DNA from: an uncultured Pelagibacteraceae bacterium
GTDB taxonomy: Bacteria > Pseudomonadota > Alphaproteobacteria > Pelagibacterales > Pelagibacteraceae
DNA: 33,190 bases
Assembly (NCBI GenBank): GCA_902521355.1
Contig: CABYRT010000010.1
Location: 1 to 33,190 of the forward strand
Direction: 5' to 3'
Part shown: one piece after another, positions 23,742-33,058 of the stretch
Position numbering within the stretch: position 1 is the first letter of the stretch
Layout of the letters: each line of letters begins with the position of its first letter
Position numbers and translations under genes: made by a program
Notes under the pieces: generated by a model
What the model saw: only the letters and a program-made list of their open reading frames with translations
Database searches by the model: none
Told to the model about the DNA's origin: nothing

Positions 23742-25979
23742 CTAGTTTAATCTTAAATCAAATCTATCTGCATTCATCACTTTGACCCATGCAGATACAA
23801 AGTCTTTAACAAATTTGTCAGATGAGTCTTTGCAGGCATAGACTTCGGCTAATGCTCTTAATTGAGAATTTGAACCAAAAATAAGGTCAACTCTTGAACC
23901 TTTCCACTTAGTTTTTTTAGACTTTCTATCTTTGCCAACAAAATATTGTTCAGATTTGTCAGTTTCTTTCCAAGTGGTACTCATATCAAGAAGATTTACA
24001 AAATAATCTGTTGATAGAGTTCCAGGTTTTTTTGTGAAAACTCCATTTTTAGAACTATCATAGTTTGTATCTAAAACTCTCATTCCTCCTACAAGAACTG
24101 TCATCTCTGGTGCCGTTAATCCCATTAATTGTGCCTTATCAATTAATTTTTCCTCAGCTGAAACATTAGATTTACCTTTTTTCATGTAGTTTCTAAAACC
24201 ATCCGCTTGCGGCTCAAGTAATCCAAATGAATTTACATCTGTTTGGTCTTGTCTTGCATCTCCTCTTCCAGGTGTGAATGGAACCTGAATTTTATGACCA
24301 GCTTTTTTTGCTGCCATCTCTATTCCTACATTTCCACCTAATACTATAAGGTCCGCCATTGAGACTGATTTTTTATTTGTATCAAATTTTTTCTTAATTT
24401 TTTGTAAAGCTTTAATAACCTTTGAAAGTTTTTTAGGGTTATTGACTTTCCAACTTTTTTGAGGCTCAAGCATAATTCTTGCTCCGTTTGCTCCACCTCT
24501 TTTGTCAGAACCTCTGTATGTAGAAGCAGAAGCCCAAGCCGTAGAAACTAAATCAGAAACAGAGATTTTTGATTTTGAAAGCTTTGATTTTAAATCTCTT
24601 ATATCTTTTGATTTAAGTTTATATTTTGGTTTATCTATAGGATCTTGCCAAATTAATTGTTCTTTTGGTACTTCGCTACCCAAATAACATGCTCTTGGTC
24701 CCATGTCTCTATGAGTAAGCTTAAACCAAGCTCTTGCAAATGCATCAGCAAATTCATCTGGATTTTGATAAAAATGTTTTGAAATTGGTCCATAACTTTT
24801 ATCCATTCTCAAAGATAAATCAGTTGTTTGCATCATTGGAGGATGCATTTTACTTTTATCATGAGCATCAGGAACCATTTTAATTCTCTGACCATTCTTT
24901 TTTGGAGTCCATTGAAATGCTCCAGCAGGTCCTTTTGTCAATTCCCATTCATGGTTAAATAAACAATCAAAGTAACCCATATCCCATTGTGTTGGTGTTT
25001 GTGTCCATGCCCCCTCAATACCACTACTTATTGCGTGTACACCTTTTCCTGATTTGTAATTACTATTCCAACCAGTTGCTTGATCTTGAATTCTTGATGC
25101 CTCTGGATCAGGTCCTTTATGTGATTCAGGTGCAGCACCATGAGATTTTCCAAAAGTATGGCCACCAGCAACTAGTGCAACTGTTTCATAATCATTCATT
25201 GCCATTCGTCCAAATGTTTCTCTAATATCATGAGCCGCTTTTAATGGATCTGGATTAAAATCTGGACCTTGTGGATTTACATAAATTAATCCCATGTGAG
25301 AAGCCCCCAATGGTTGTTCAAGATCTCTTTTTCCGCTGTATCTCTCAACACCCAACATTTCTTTTTCTGAACCCCAGTAAATATCATCTTCTGGTTCCCA
25401 GATGTCTGTTCTTCCCGCTCCAAAACCGAAAGTTTTAAAGCCCATTGACTCTAATGCTACATTTCCAACAAGTATAAATAAATCTGCCCAAGAAATTCTT
25501 TTTCCATATTTCTGTTTTATTGGCCACAAAAGTAATCTAGCTTTATCTAAATTAACATTATCAGGCCAAGCATTTAACGGTGCGAACCTTTGATTACCTG
25601 TTCCGGCTCCCCCTCTACCATCACCTGTTCTGTATGTACCTGCTGCGTGCCATGCTAATCTAATAAATAAAGGACCATAATGACCGTAATCTGCTGGCCA
25701 CCAGTCCTGTGAGTCCGTCATTAATTTGTTTAAATCTTTTTTGAGTGCTTTGTAGTTAAGTTTTTTAAATTCTTTAGAATAATTAAATTTTTTCTCCATT
25801 GGATTTGATAAATTTGAGTGCTGACTTAAAATTTTCAAATTCAAACTATTTGGCCAAAAATCTCTATTTGTTTGTCCTCTTCCAGCACTAAATTTTGCTG
25901 GTGTGCCTGCACCCGTAAAGGGGCACTTACTTAATTCTGCTGATTTAAATGTTTTAATTTTATGAAATTCCGCACTCAT
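23742..25979 (-). CDS. katG: Catalase-peroxidase KatG
   Basis: A 745-residue bifunctional heme enzyme removing hydrogen peroxide. Seen: the distal heme site R107, W110, H111 in [11 protein letters not shown] and the proximal ligand H274 in GGHTFGKSH. The residues for the Met-Tyr-Trp adduct (W110, Y233, M259) are at the spacing known for the family. The C-terminal duplicated peroxidase domain is complete, and there is no signal peptide. A strong Shine-Dalgarno AAAGGAG (25996-25990) precedes the ATG by ten bases, which is unusual among its neighbours. A sigma70 promoter with two operators lies upstream. Confidence 0.96.
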   Translation of the reverse strand: MSAEFHKIKTFKSAELSKCPFTGAGTPAKFSAGRGQTNRDFWPNSLNLKILSQHSNLSNPMEKKFNYSKEFKKLNYKALKKDLNKLMTDSQDWWPADYGHYGPLFIRLAWHAAGTYRTGDGRGGAGTGNQRFAPLNAWPDNVNLDKARLLLWPIKQKYGKRISWADLFILVGNVALESMGFKTFGFGAGRTDIWEPEDDIYWGSEKEMLGVERYSGKRDLEQPLGASHMGLIYVNPQGPDFNPDPLKAAHDIRETFGRMAMNDYETVALVAGGHTFGKSHGAAPESHKGPDPEASRIQDQATGWNSNYKSGKGVHAISSGIEGAWTQTPTQWDMGYFDCLFNHEWELTKGPAGAFQWTPKKNGQRIKMVPDAHDKSKMHPPMMQTTDLSLRMDKSYGPISKHFYQNPDEFADAFARAWFKLTHRDMGPRACYLGSEVPKEQLIWQDPIDKPKYKLKSKDIRDLKSKLSKSKISVSDLVSTAWASASTYRGSDKRGGANGARIMLEPQKSWKVNNPKKLSKVIKALQKIKKKFDTNKKSVSMADLIVLGGNVGIEMAAKKAGHKIQVPFTPGRGDARQDQTDVNSFGLLEPQADGFRNYMKKGKSNVSAEEKLIDKAQLMGLTAPEMTVLVGGMRVLDTNYDSSKNGVFTKKPGTLSTDYFVNLLDMSTTWKETDKSEQYFVGKDRKSKKTKWKGSRVDLIFGSNSQLRALAEVYACKDSSDKFVKDFVSAWVKVMNADRFDLRLN

Positions 25980-25999
25980 TATTCTATATCTCCTTTAAA

Positions 26000-26051
26000 A
26001 TTATAATTATTCTAATTCGTTGTTTATAATTATTCTAAAGAAGATTGTCAA
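26000..26051 (-). promoter_or_regulatory. katG promoter overlaid by two Irr/PerR-type operators
   Basis: On the minus strand TTGACA (26051-26046), a 17-base spacer and TATAAA (26028-26023) make a near-consensus sigma70 promoter. TTTAGAATAATTATAAA (26039-26023) covers the -10 and part of the spacer. A second copy, ATTAGAATAATTATAAT (26016-26000), lies at the expected start site. The 15-base core TTATAATTATTCTAA is identical in both, 23 bases apart. It differs at one position from the PerR box TTATAATnATTATAA and resembles the Irr iron-control element. Confidence 0.75.
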
Positions 26052-26083
26052 TAAGTCAGAATATTTATGATTTAATTTTGAAC

Positions 26084-26494
26084 TTAGTCTTCTAATTTTA
26101 CTAAAACTTCAACTGATTTAATTTTTTTTCCAGGTATAGATTTTTGTATTTCTATCGGTCCCACATCCTCATTTTTAAGATCAATAAGCTTTTCTTCTTT
26201 CACATCGAAAAAATGGTGATGATCTGTGACATTTGTATCAAAATAAGTTTGATTAGAATTAATAGGTATCTCTTTCAAATATCCTTTTTTGTGAAAAGCA
26301 TGAACTGTATTGTAAACAGTTGCTAAAGAAACTTTTTCTCCAGTTTTGTCTTTAATTAAATTGAATAAGTCGCTTATTGTGAAATGGAAAGTTTTGTCTC
26401 TATTAAATAAAACCTCGCATATATTTATTCTTTGTTTAGTTGGTCTTAAACTAGAGTTTCTTAGTTTTTCAATAAATTCTTCTTTACTCTTCAT
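26084..26494 (-). CDS. irr: Fur-superfamily iron response regulator Irr
   Basis: A 136-residue regulator. Seen: LRPTKQRINICEVLF, the DNA-recognition helix region SLATVYNTVHAFHKKGYLKE, and TYFDTNVTDHHHFFD with a His cluster near residues 90-93. The CxxC zinc pairs of Fur are absent, as in Irr. Irr senses iron through heme in rhizobia. I chose ATG 26494; the longer frame starts at TTG 26500. The irr gene divergent from fabA-fabB-fabI is a common alphaproteobacterial order. A PerR-like role cannot be ruled out, given the katG neighbour. Confidence 0.87.
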   Translation of the reverse strand: MKSKEEFIEKLRNSSLRPTKQRINICEVLFNRDKTFHFTISDLFNLIKDKTGEKVSLATVYNTVHAFHKKGYLKEIPINSNQTYFDTNVTDHHHFFDVKEEKLIDLKNEDVGPIEIQKSIPGKKIKSVEVLVKLED

Positions 26495-26500
26495 AAGCAA

Positions 26501-26535
26501 TTTAAAACTATTCTAAACTATTTCTATATTATAAT
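26501..26535. promoter_or_regulatory. irr-fabA intergenic operator and -10 element
   Basis: TTTAAAACTATTCTAAA (26501-26517), or TTTAGAATAGTTTTAAA on the minus strand, is a third relative of the katG operators. It lies just upstream of the irr ATG, consistent with autoregulation. TATAAT at 26530-26535 is a good -10 for fabA on the plus strand, with the operator covering the place of its -35. Confidence 0.55.
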
Positions 26536-26567
26536 GTTACTAAATCAAGTAATAAGATTACAAAATT

Positions 26568-27068
26568 ATGAAAAAAAGTTCCTTTAATTACGACGAACTT
26601 ATTGATTGCGCTAACGGTAAGTTATTTGGTCCAGGAAATGCAAAATTACCTTCTCCACCAATGCTAATGTTTGATAGAATTACTCAAATTACTGCGAATC
26701 AGGGTTTTTATAAAAAAGGTTCTATGAAAGCCGAACTTGATATTAAGGACAATTTATGGTTCTTTGATTGTCATTTTAGAGAAGATCCAGTAATGCCTGG
26801 TTGTCTTGGTTTAGATGCTATGTGGCAGTTAGTTGGCTTTTTTCTTGGTTGGCTTGGTAATCCAGGTAGAGGTAGGGCATTAGGCGTGAGCACTGTAAAA
26901 TTCACTGGTGAAGTTCTTAAAAATGTCAAAATGGCAACATATGAGATAGATATTAAAAGAATTATTGTTAAAGGAGAAACAACTGTGGGACTTGCAAATG
27001 GAATACTGCTTGCTGATGGAAAAAAAATTTATAGTGCAGAAAATCTTAAAGTAGGATTATTTAAATAA
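26568..27068 (+). CDS. fabA: 3-hydroxydecanoyl-ACP dehydratase/isomerase
   Basis: A 166-residue hot-dog fold enzyme that dehydrates hydroxydecanoyl-ACP and isomerises the product, starting unsaturated fatty acid synthesis. Seen: LFDRIT-like LMFDRITQI, the catalytic His H69 in [14 protein letters not shown], and the catalytic Asp D83 in LGLDAMWQL. Length is normal. fabB follows with a one-base overlap (TAATG). The upstream region is shared with irr. Confidence 0.95.
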   Translation: MKKSSFNYDELIDCANGKLFGPGNAKLPSPPMLMFDRITQITANQGFYKKGSMKAELDIKDNLWFFDCHFREDPVMPGCLGLDAMWQLVGFFLGWLGNPGRGRALGVSTVKFTGEVLKNVKMATYEIDIKRIIVKGETTVGLANGILLADGKKIYSAENLKVGLFK

Positions 27069-28279
27069 TGAAAAGAGTAGTTGTAACAGGACTTGGTGTA
27101 GTTTCATGTTTGGGAAATAATCAAGATGAAGTTTATCAAGCATTAGTTAATACAAAATCAGGAATAACATTTTCTGAGGAATATAAAGAACATAATTTAA
27201 AGAGTCATGTTCATGGCAAACCTAATATAAAATTAGAAGATTACATTGATAGAAAAGTTATTCGTTTTATGGGTGCTGGATCAGCATATAATTATGTTGC
27301 TATGAGTGAAGCAGTCAAAGACTCTGGATTAGAGGAGAATGAAGTTAGTAATATTTCAACTGGGATGGTGATGGGATCTGGAGGCCCATCAATTGAAAAC
27401 GTGATTTTAGCTTCAGATAAAACTAGAGAAAAAAATCCAAAAAAGATGGGCCCATTTATAGTTCCAAGAACAATGGCAAGTACTGCTTCTGCCACTTTAG
27501 CGGTTCCATTTAAAATAAAAGGCACTAATTACACAATAAGTTCTGCATGTGCAACAAGTGGTCATTGTATTGGTAATGCTATGGAACTAATTCAATTAGG
27601 CAAACAAAATATTATTTTTGCAGGTGGAAGCGATGAGGTTCACTTTGCAATGACTGCGATGTTTGATGCAATGACAGCACTATCATCAAAATATAACGAT
27701 ACCCCTGAAAAAGCCTCAAGACCATATGATAAAACGAGAGATGGTTTTGTTATAGCTGGTGGAGGTGGAGTTCTTGTTTTAGAAGAATACGAACATGCCA
27801 AAGCAAGAGGTGCTAAAATATATGCGGAATTAACTGGATATGGAGCAACCTCAGATGGCTATGATATGGTCGCACCATCTGGTGAGGGAGCGGTGAGATG
27901 TATGAAAATGGCTCTTGCAACTTCAAAAAATAAAATTGACTATATTAATACTCACGGGACATCTACACCTGTAGGAGATATCACAGAATTAAAAGCAGTT
28001 GGTGAGGCTTTCCCAGATTATAAACCTAAGATAAGTTCAACAAAGTCTTTGTCAGGTCATTCATTAGGTGCAACTTCAGTTCACGAAGCAATTTACAGCT
28101 TAATAATGATGAAAAACAATTTTATCTCAGCTTCAGCAAATATTTCAGAAATGGATGACGAAGCAAAAAATTATCCAATTGTTACACAAGTTGAAAAAGA
28201 TGTAAATCTAAATGCAATTATGTCTAACAGCTTTGGTTTTGGTGGAACTAATGCAACATTAGTGTTTGAGAAAGTTTAG
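27068..28279 (+). CDS. fabB: 3-oxoacyl-ACP synthase I
   Basis: A 403-residue condensing enzyme that extends unsaturated acyl chains. Seen: the thiolase-fold N-terminus [16 protein letters not shown], the active-site Cys C161 in [14 protein letters not shown]296 in [12 protein letters not shown]326 and H331 in [12 protein letters not shown], and the closing [12 protein letters not shown]. The Cys-His-His set of KAS I is complete. It pairs with fabA, and fabI starts four bases after its stop. Confidence 0.95.
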   Translation: MKRVVVTGLGVVSCLGNNQDEVYQALVNTKSGITFSEEYKEHNLKSHVHGKPNIKLEDYIDRKVIRFMGAGSAYNYVAMSEAVKDSGLEENEVSNISTGMVMGSGGPSIENVILASDKTREKNPKKMGPFIVPRTMASTASATLAVPFKIKGTNYTISSACATSGHCIGNAMELIQLGKQNIIFAGGSDEVHFAMTAMFDAMTALSSKYNDTPEKASRPYDKTRDGFVIAGGGGVLVLEEYEHAKARGAKIYAELTGYGATSDGYDMVAPSGEGAVRCMKMALATSKNKIDYINTHGTSTPVGDITELKAVGEAFPDYKPKISSTKSLSGHSLGATSVHEAIYSLIMMKNNFISASANISEMDDEAKNYPIVTQVEKDVNLNAIMSNSFGFGGTNATLVFEKV

Positions 28280-28283
28280 ATCT

Positions 28284-29069
28284 ATGAGTTTAATGAAGGG
28301 AAAAAAAGGTCTTATCATGGGCGTTGCTAATGAGAGGTCAATTGCATGGGGTATATCGCAAAAACTAGCCGAAGCTGGAGCAGAGTTAGCTTTTACATAT
28401 TTGGGTGATGCTTTAAAGAAAAGAGTTGTTCCACTTGCAGAAAAACTAAATTCAAACGTAACATTTAGCTGTGATGTAGAAAAAAAAGAAGAAGTTGTAA
28501 AACTTTTTGAAGACGTAAAAAGTCAATGGGGAGAAATTGATTTTATTGTGCATGCAATTGCATTTTCAGATAAGTCCGAGTTATCAGGAGAATATTTAAA
28601 TACAACTAGAGAAAACTTTTTAAGAAGTATGTTAATATCTTGTTTTTCATTTACTGAAGTTGCTAGAGAGGCATCTAAAATAATGAAGCAAGGTGGCAGT
28701 ATGATTACCTTGAGTTATGAAGCAAACAAAGCCATACCTAATTATAATGTAATGGGAGTATGTAAAGCTGCACTAGAGTCTAGTGTTAAATATCTTGCAA
28801 GGGATCTGGGAGCAAAGAATATTAGAGTTAATGCAATAAGTGCCGGTCCAATCAAAACACTGGCTGCATCTGCCATTGGCGATGCTAAATTTCTTTACAA
28901 GTGGAATGCTGATCATTCGTTCTTAAAAAGAAATGTTGATAATCTTGATGTTGGAAATTCAGCATTATATCTTTTAAGCGATATGGCAGGTGGTGTTACT
29001 GGTGAAATTCACTACGTGGATGCTGGTTACAATAAAGTTGGAATGCCAGATCCTAAGAATATTACCTGA
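28284..29069 (+). CDS. fabI: Enoyl-ACP reductase (NADH) FabI
   Basis: A 261-residue short-chain dehydrogenase catalysing the last reduction in each fatty acid cycle. Seen: the altered nucleotide motif GVANERSIAWGI, CDVEKKEEV, IVHAIAF, and the Tyr-x6-Lys pair in YNVMGVCKAALE, with AISAGPIKTLAA following. I chose ATG 28284; the longer frame begins at a TTG (28266) within fabB. It completes the irr/fabA-fabB-fabI block. Confidence 0.94.
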   Translation: MSLMKGKKGLIMGVANERSIAWGISQKLAEAGAELAFTYLGDALKKRVVPLAEKLNSNVTFSCDVEKKEEVVKLFEDVKSQWGEIDFIVHAIAFSDKSELSGEYLNTTRENFLRSMLISCFSFTEVAREASKIMKQGGSMITLSYEANKAIPNYNVMGVCKAALESSVKYLARDLGAKNIRVNAISAGPIKTLAASAIGDAKFLYKWNADHSFLKRNVDNLDVGNSALYLLSDMAGGVTGEIHYVDAGYNKVGMPDPKNIT

Positions 29070-29086
29070 AATTTAGTTAAATTATA

Positions 29087-29473
29087 ATGGAACAAATTAG
29101 TATTCATCTAACAAGTATTATATTGGGAATTATGCTCTTCTTTTCTTTTGTTGTAGCGCCCGTTACTTTCACTGCATTAAATGAGGAAAATGCTAGGAAA
29201 TTTATAAGAAAAATATTTCCTTACTACTACACTGTTAATTTAGCTATTAGTGCTTTAGTTTTAATTTTATTTATAATTCTAAAAATTTTTTCCTTTGATT
29301 TTTATTTAATTTTGGGTGTAGCGGTATTATTTGCTTTATCTAATTTTATACTAATGCCGCTTATAAATAAGTATAGAGATGAAAAGCAAGATTCTAAATT
29401 TAAGTATTCACACTTGATTTCAGTTGTAATTAATTTCATACAAATGATATTTTTAGTGATTATTCTATTTTAA
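29087..29473 (+). CDS. DUF4149-family membrane protein
   Basis: A 128-residue protein with four hydrophobic helices. The N-terminal HLTSIILGIMLFFSFVVAPV and the following FTALNEENARKFIRKIFPYYY resemble the DUF4149 family. Its function is unknown. It follows fabI after 17 bases on the same strand and may be co-transcribed. Confidence 0.75.
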   Translation: MEQISIHLTSIILGIMLFFSFVVAPVTFTALNEENARKFIRKIFPYYYTVNLAISALVLILFIILKIFSFDFYLILGVAVLFALSNFILMPLINKYRDEKQDSKFKYSHLISVVINFIQMIFLVIILF

Positions 29474-29515
29474 AATAGTAATTTTCATCTTAATTAAAAT
29501 TAAATATAATATTAA

Positions 29516-30562
29516 ATGTCATTGGCATTAATTACAGGTTCAACTGGTTTAGTAGGCTCAGAAGCGGTCAATTTTTTCTGTGATAAGGGTTTTGATGTCA
29601 TTGGTATTGATAATAATCTTAGAAAATATTTTTTTGGTTTAAATGCTTCCACCAAAATTATTAAGAATTCCATTATTAAAAAAAATAAGAAATATATACA
29701 TCATAACTTAGACATAAGAAATTCTAATGGTATTGAAAAAATATTTAAAAAATATAAAAAAAAAATATCTATTATAATTCATTGTGCTGCGCAACCATCG
29801 CATGATTATGGTAAAGATTTTCCTAAACTAGATTTTGATGTAAATGCCTTTGGAACTCTAAATTTATTAGAGCTAACAAAAAAATATTGTTCTGATGCAG
29901 TTTTTATTTTTATGTCCACAAACAAAGTTTATGGGGATAATCCTAATAAACTCAAATTTATAGAAAAAAAGGATCGATGGGAATTGAGTAAAAAAAATCC
30001 ATTTTACAATGGTATAACTGAGAATTTCTCAATAGATGAGTGCACACACAGTTTTTTTGGAGTCTCAAAAACTTACGCAGATTTAATAGTACAAGAATAT
30101 GGAAATAATGTTGGACTTAAAACAGTTTGCTTTAGAGCAGGATGTATAACGGGACCTAATCATCAAGGTGTACCCTTGCATGGTTTCCTCTCCTATTTAG
30201 TAAAAAAATGTTATGAAAAAAAAGAGTATGATTTAATTGGTTATAAAGGCAAACAAGTTAGAGATAATTTGCATAGTCTAGATTTAGTAAATTGTTTCTG
30301 GGAGTATTATAAAAAACCAAAACCTGGTAAAATATACAATATAGGGGGAGGGAGATATTCAAATTGTTCAATAATTGAAGCCATTAATATTGTTCAAAAA
30401 TCAACAAATATAGAAGTAAAAAAAAATATTATTAAAAAACCAAGAGTTGGGGATCATATCTGGTACATATCCAACTTAAAAAGATTTAAAAAAGACTATA
30501 CTAAGTGGAAACAAAAATATGACACGAAAAAAATAATTGATGAATTACTTTCAAGTCTTTAA
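29516..30562 (+). CDS. NAD-dependent epimerase/dehydratase, CDP-paratose 2-epimerase-like
   Basis: A 348-residue extended short-chain dehydrogenase. Seen: Rossmann motif TGSTGLVG at residues 7-14, HCAAQPSHDYGKDFPKLDFD, FMSTNKVYGDNPN, and GPNHQGVPLHGFLSYLV with KGKQVRDNLHSLD, a set that resembles CDP-paratose (tyvelose) 2-epimerases. The catalytic YxxxK site reads FGVSK (F181 to K185), so the usual Tyr is Phe. No other CDP-sugar genes are nearby, so the substrate is uncertain. It probably makes a cell-surface sugar. Confidence 0.8.
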   Translation: MSLALITGSTGLVGSEAVNFFCDKGFDVIGIDNNLRKYFFGLNASTKIIKNSIIKKNKKYIHHNLDIRNSNGIEKIFKKYKKKISIIIHCAAQPSHDYGKDFPKLDFDVNAFGTLNLLELTKKYCSDAVFIFMSTNKVYGDNPNKLKFIEKKDRWELSKKNPFYNGITENFSIDECTHSFFGVSKTYADLIVQEYGNNVGLKTVCFRAGCITGPNHQGVPLHGFLSYLVKKCYEKKEYDLIGYKGKQVRDNLHSLDLVNCFWEYYKKPKPGKIYNIGGGRYSNCSIIEAINIVQKSTNIEVKKNIIKKPRVGDHIWYISNLKRFKKDYTKWKQKYDTKKIIDELLSSL

Positions 30563-30604
30563 TTTAAAATTATCAAGATTATACATTTAAGTTTTTCAAA
30601 TATT

Positions 30605-30970
30605 TTAAACTTTGATTTTTTCCCACTCTTTCATTCCACCAACGATATTTTTTACATTTTTAACCCCCATGTCTTTCATAGTTTTGGTTGCCAATGTTCC
30701 TTGACCACCAACGCCACAAAAAACTACATACTCTTTATTAGGATTATTTTTAAACATATCATTTTCTAAAGGACTGCCTTCTGCTAAATAAAATTCTAAT
30801 AAACCTCTATCCAAATGAATTGCATTACCGATAGTGCCTTTTGAAAAGCTTTCTTTATCTCTAACATCAATAAATTGAACATTTGGGTCATTTAGTTTTT
30901 CTTTTGCATCACTGGCGGTAATATTTTCTATTTCATCACTCACACTCATCAAATCATCAAATTTTTTCAT
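30605..30970 (-). CDS. Rhodanese-like sulfurtransferase domain protein
   Basis: A 121-residue single rhodanese domain. Seen: VQFIDVRDKESFSKGTIGNA with the conserved DVR, the persulfide-forming Cys in YVVFCGVGGQG near residue 86, and the closing NIVGGMKEWE. The active-site loop CGVGGQG differs from typical thiosulfate sulfurtransferases, so the substrate is open. It lies 15 bases downstream of pnp on the same strand. Sulfur transfer with the MoeB-like protein is possible but unsupported. Confidence 0.87.
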   Translation of the reverse strand: MKKFDDLMSVSDEIENITASDAKEKLNDPNVQFIDVRDKESFSKGTIGNAIHLDRGLLEFYLAEGSPLENDMFKNNPNKEYVVFCGVGGQGTLATKTMKDMGVKNVKNIVGGMKEWEKIKV

Positions 30971-30985
30971 ATTTTTACCATGATT

Positions 30986-33058
30986 TTAAATTGCGGCTTG
31001 TTTAATTGATAACTTAACTTTTCCTCTATCAAAGCCGATTACTTTAACTTTAACTTCATCACCTTCTTTTACGACATCAGTTACCTTGCCTACTCTTTTG
31101 TCGGCTAGCTCTGATATGTGAACAAGGCCATCTTGTTTTCCTAAGAAATTAACAAATGCACCAAACTCCATAATTTTCATTACTTTGCCGTTATAAATTT
31201 TATTGAGTTCAGCCTTGGCCGTTAAATCTTTTATCATCTGCATAGCTTTATTCCTAGATTCTTCATCTGGAGCTGCAACTGTGACTTCACCCTCGTCATT
31301 GATGTCGACTTTCGCTCCTGAAACTTCAACTATTTCTCTTATAGTTGCTCCACCTTTCCCAATAACTGTAGCAATATCTTTCTTATCTACAGTGATTTTT
31401 TCCATTTTAGGTGTATGTTTTCCAACATCTTCTCTCGATTTGGATAAAGCTTTATTCATTTCACCTAAGATATGAATTCTTCCGTCTTTTGCCTGTTTTA
31501 AAGCTTGCTCCATAATTTCAAATGTTATTCCTGTAATTTTAATATCCATTTGAAGAGATGTTATTCCGTCTTTAGTACCAGCAACTTTAAAGTCCATATC
31601 ACCTAAATGATCTTCATCTCCTAGAATATCTGAAAGAACGCTAAATTCTTCTCCTTCTTTAATTAACCCCATTGCAATACCAGCAACTGGTTCTTTAATT
31701 GGTACACCAGCATCCATCAATGCTAAAGATGAACCACATACAGTTGCCATAGATGAAGATCCATTTGACTCAGTTATCTCTGATACAATTCTAAAAGTAT
31801 AAGGAAAACTCTCCTTTGTAGGTAAGGAGGAATTTATTGCTCTCCAAGCTAATTTCCCATGACCTATTTCTCTTCTTCCAGTGCCTATTCTTCCAGTCTC
31901 TCCAACAGAGAAAGGTGGAAAATTATAATGAAGCATAAATCTCTCTTTTTGTAGACCCTCTAAACTTTCAATTTTTTGTTCATCATCAGATGTTCCAAGT
32001 GTAGTTGTAACTATTGCTTGTGTTTCTCCCCTTGTAAACAAAGCAGATCCATGCACTCTTGGAAGAATTCCAACTTCGCACATGATGGGTCTAACATCTG
32101 CAAGACCTCTACCATCTATCCGATTTTTGTTTTTAAGAATATCTGTTCTGACAATTCTTTTTTCTAAATTTTTAAGCTCAGAATTTACGTCAAGATCGGT
32201 ATAATTCTCATCTTCTTCATAAAGCTTTTTTGCTTTATCAGTTATTTCTGAAATTAAATTCGATCTTTCTTGTTTATCTTTTATTGAAAATGCTTTTTTA
32301 AGTTCCTCGGTAAATTCGCTTTCCAATTTATTTTTTACTTCTGAAAGATCTTTTTTCTCAACTACCCAATCAGGTTTTTTACATTCTTTGGCTAGATCTT
32401 CGATCATCTCGATTATAGGAACAAACCCTTCGTGCCCAAACTTAACAGCATTTAACATTTCCTCTTCAGTTAAACCACTTGCTTCGGACTCAACCATTAA
32501 AACCGCATCTTTTGTTCCAGCCACCACAAGATCTAACTTAGAGTCTTTAAGTTGTGCTTTGGTAGGATTAAGAACGTATTCTCCTTTAATAAAGCCAACT
32601 CTAGACGCACCTACAGGACCCAAAAATGGCATTCCTGAAATTGCTAATGCTGCTGATGAAGCAATTATTGATAAAATATCAGCTTCGTTTTCTTTGTCAT
32701 AAGATATCACAGTTGGCAGTACTTGAACTTCATTTTTAAATTCATCTGGAAAAAGTGGTCTGATAGGTCTATCAATTAATCTTGAAATTAATGTTTCACT
32801 ATCTGTTGGTCTTGCTTCTCTTTTAAAATATCCACCTGGAATTTTACCAGCAGCATAATATTTTTCTTGATAATTTACTGACAAAGGAAAGTAATCCATA
32901 TCTGGATTAACTTTTTTAGCTCCGACTGCTGTTGCTAAAACTAATGTTTCTCCACATTGAGCTATGATTGCACCATCTGCCTGTCTTGCTATTTTACCTG
33001 TTTCTAAACTTATTTTTTTTCCTGCTACTTCTATTTCTTTCTTTAAAACTTTAAACAT
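30986..33058 (-). CDS. pnp: Polyribonucleotide nucleotidyltransferase (PNPase)
   Basis: A 690-residue 3'-to-5' phosphorolytic exoribonuclease, a trimer central to RNA decay. Seen: two RNase PH domains (first with RQADGAII and [12 protein letters not shown], second with [13 protein letters not shown] and [10 protein letters not shown]), a KH domain with [12 protein letters not shown], and a C-terminal S1 domain [20 protein letters not shown]. Its ATG comes directly after the rpsO stop codon, the standard rpsO-pnp operon. A partnership with the SUV3-like helicase is an inference. Confidence 0.97.
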   Translation of the reverse strand: MFKVLKKEIEVAGKKISLETGKIARQADGAIIAQCGETLVLATAVGAKKVNPDMDYFPLSVNYQEKYYAAGKIPGGYFKREARPTDSETLISRLIDRPIRPLFPDEFKNEVQVLPTVISYDKENEADILSIIASSAALAISGMPFLGPVGASRVGFIKGEYVLNPTKAQLKDSKLDLVVAGTKDAVLMVESEASGLTEEEMLNAVKFGHEGFVPIIEMIEDLAKECKKPDWVVEKKDLSEVKNKLESEFTEELKKAFSIKDKQERSNLISEITDKAKKLYEEDENYTDLDVNSELKNLEKRIVRTDILKNKNRIDGRGLADVRPIMCEVGILPRVHGSALFTRGETQAIVTTTLGTSDDEQKIESLEGLQKERFMLHYNFPPFSVGETGRIGTGRREIGHGKLAWRAINSSLPTKESFPYTFRIVSEITESNGSSSMATVCGSSLALMDAGVPIKEPVAGIAMGLIKEGEEFSVLSDILGDEDHLGDMDFKVAGTKDGITSLQMDIKITGITFEIMEQALKQAKDGRIHILGEMNKALSKSREDVGKHTPKMEKITVDKKDIATVIGKGGATIREIVEVSGAKVDINDEGEVTVAAPDEESRNKAMQMIKDLTAKAELNKIYNGKVMKIMEFGAFVNFLGKQDGLVHISELADKRVGKVTDVVKEGDEVKVKVIGFDRGKVKLSIKQAAI

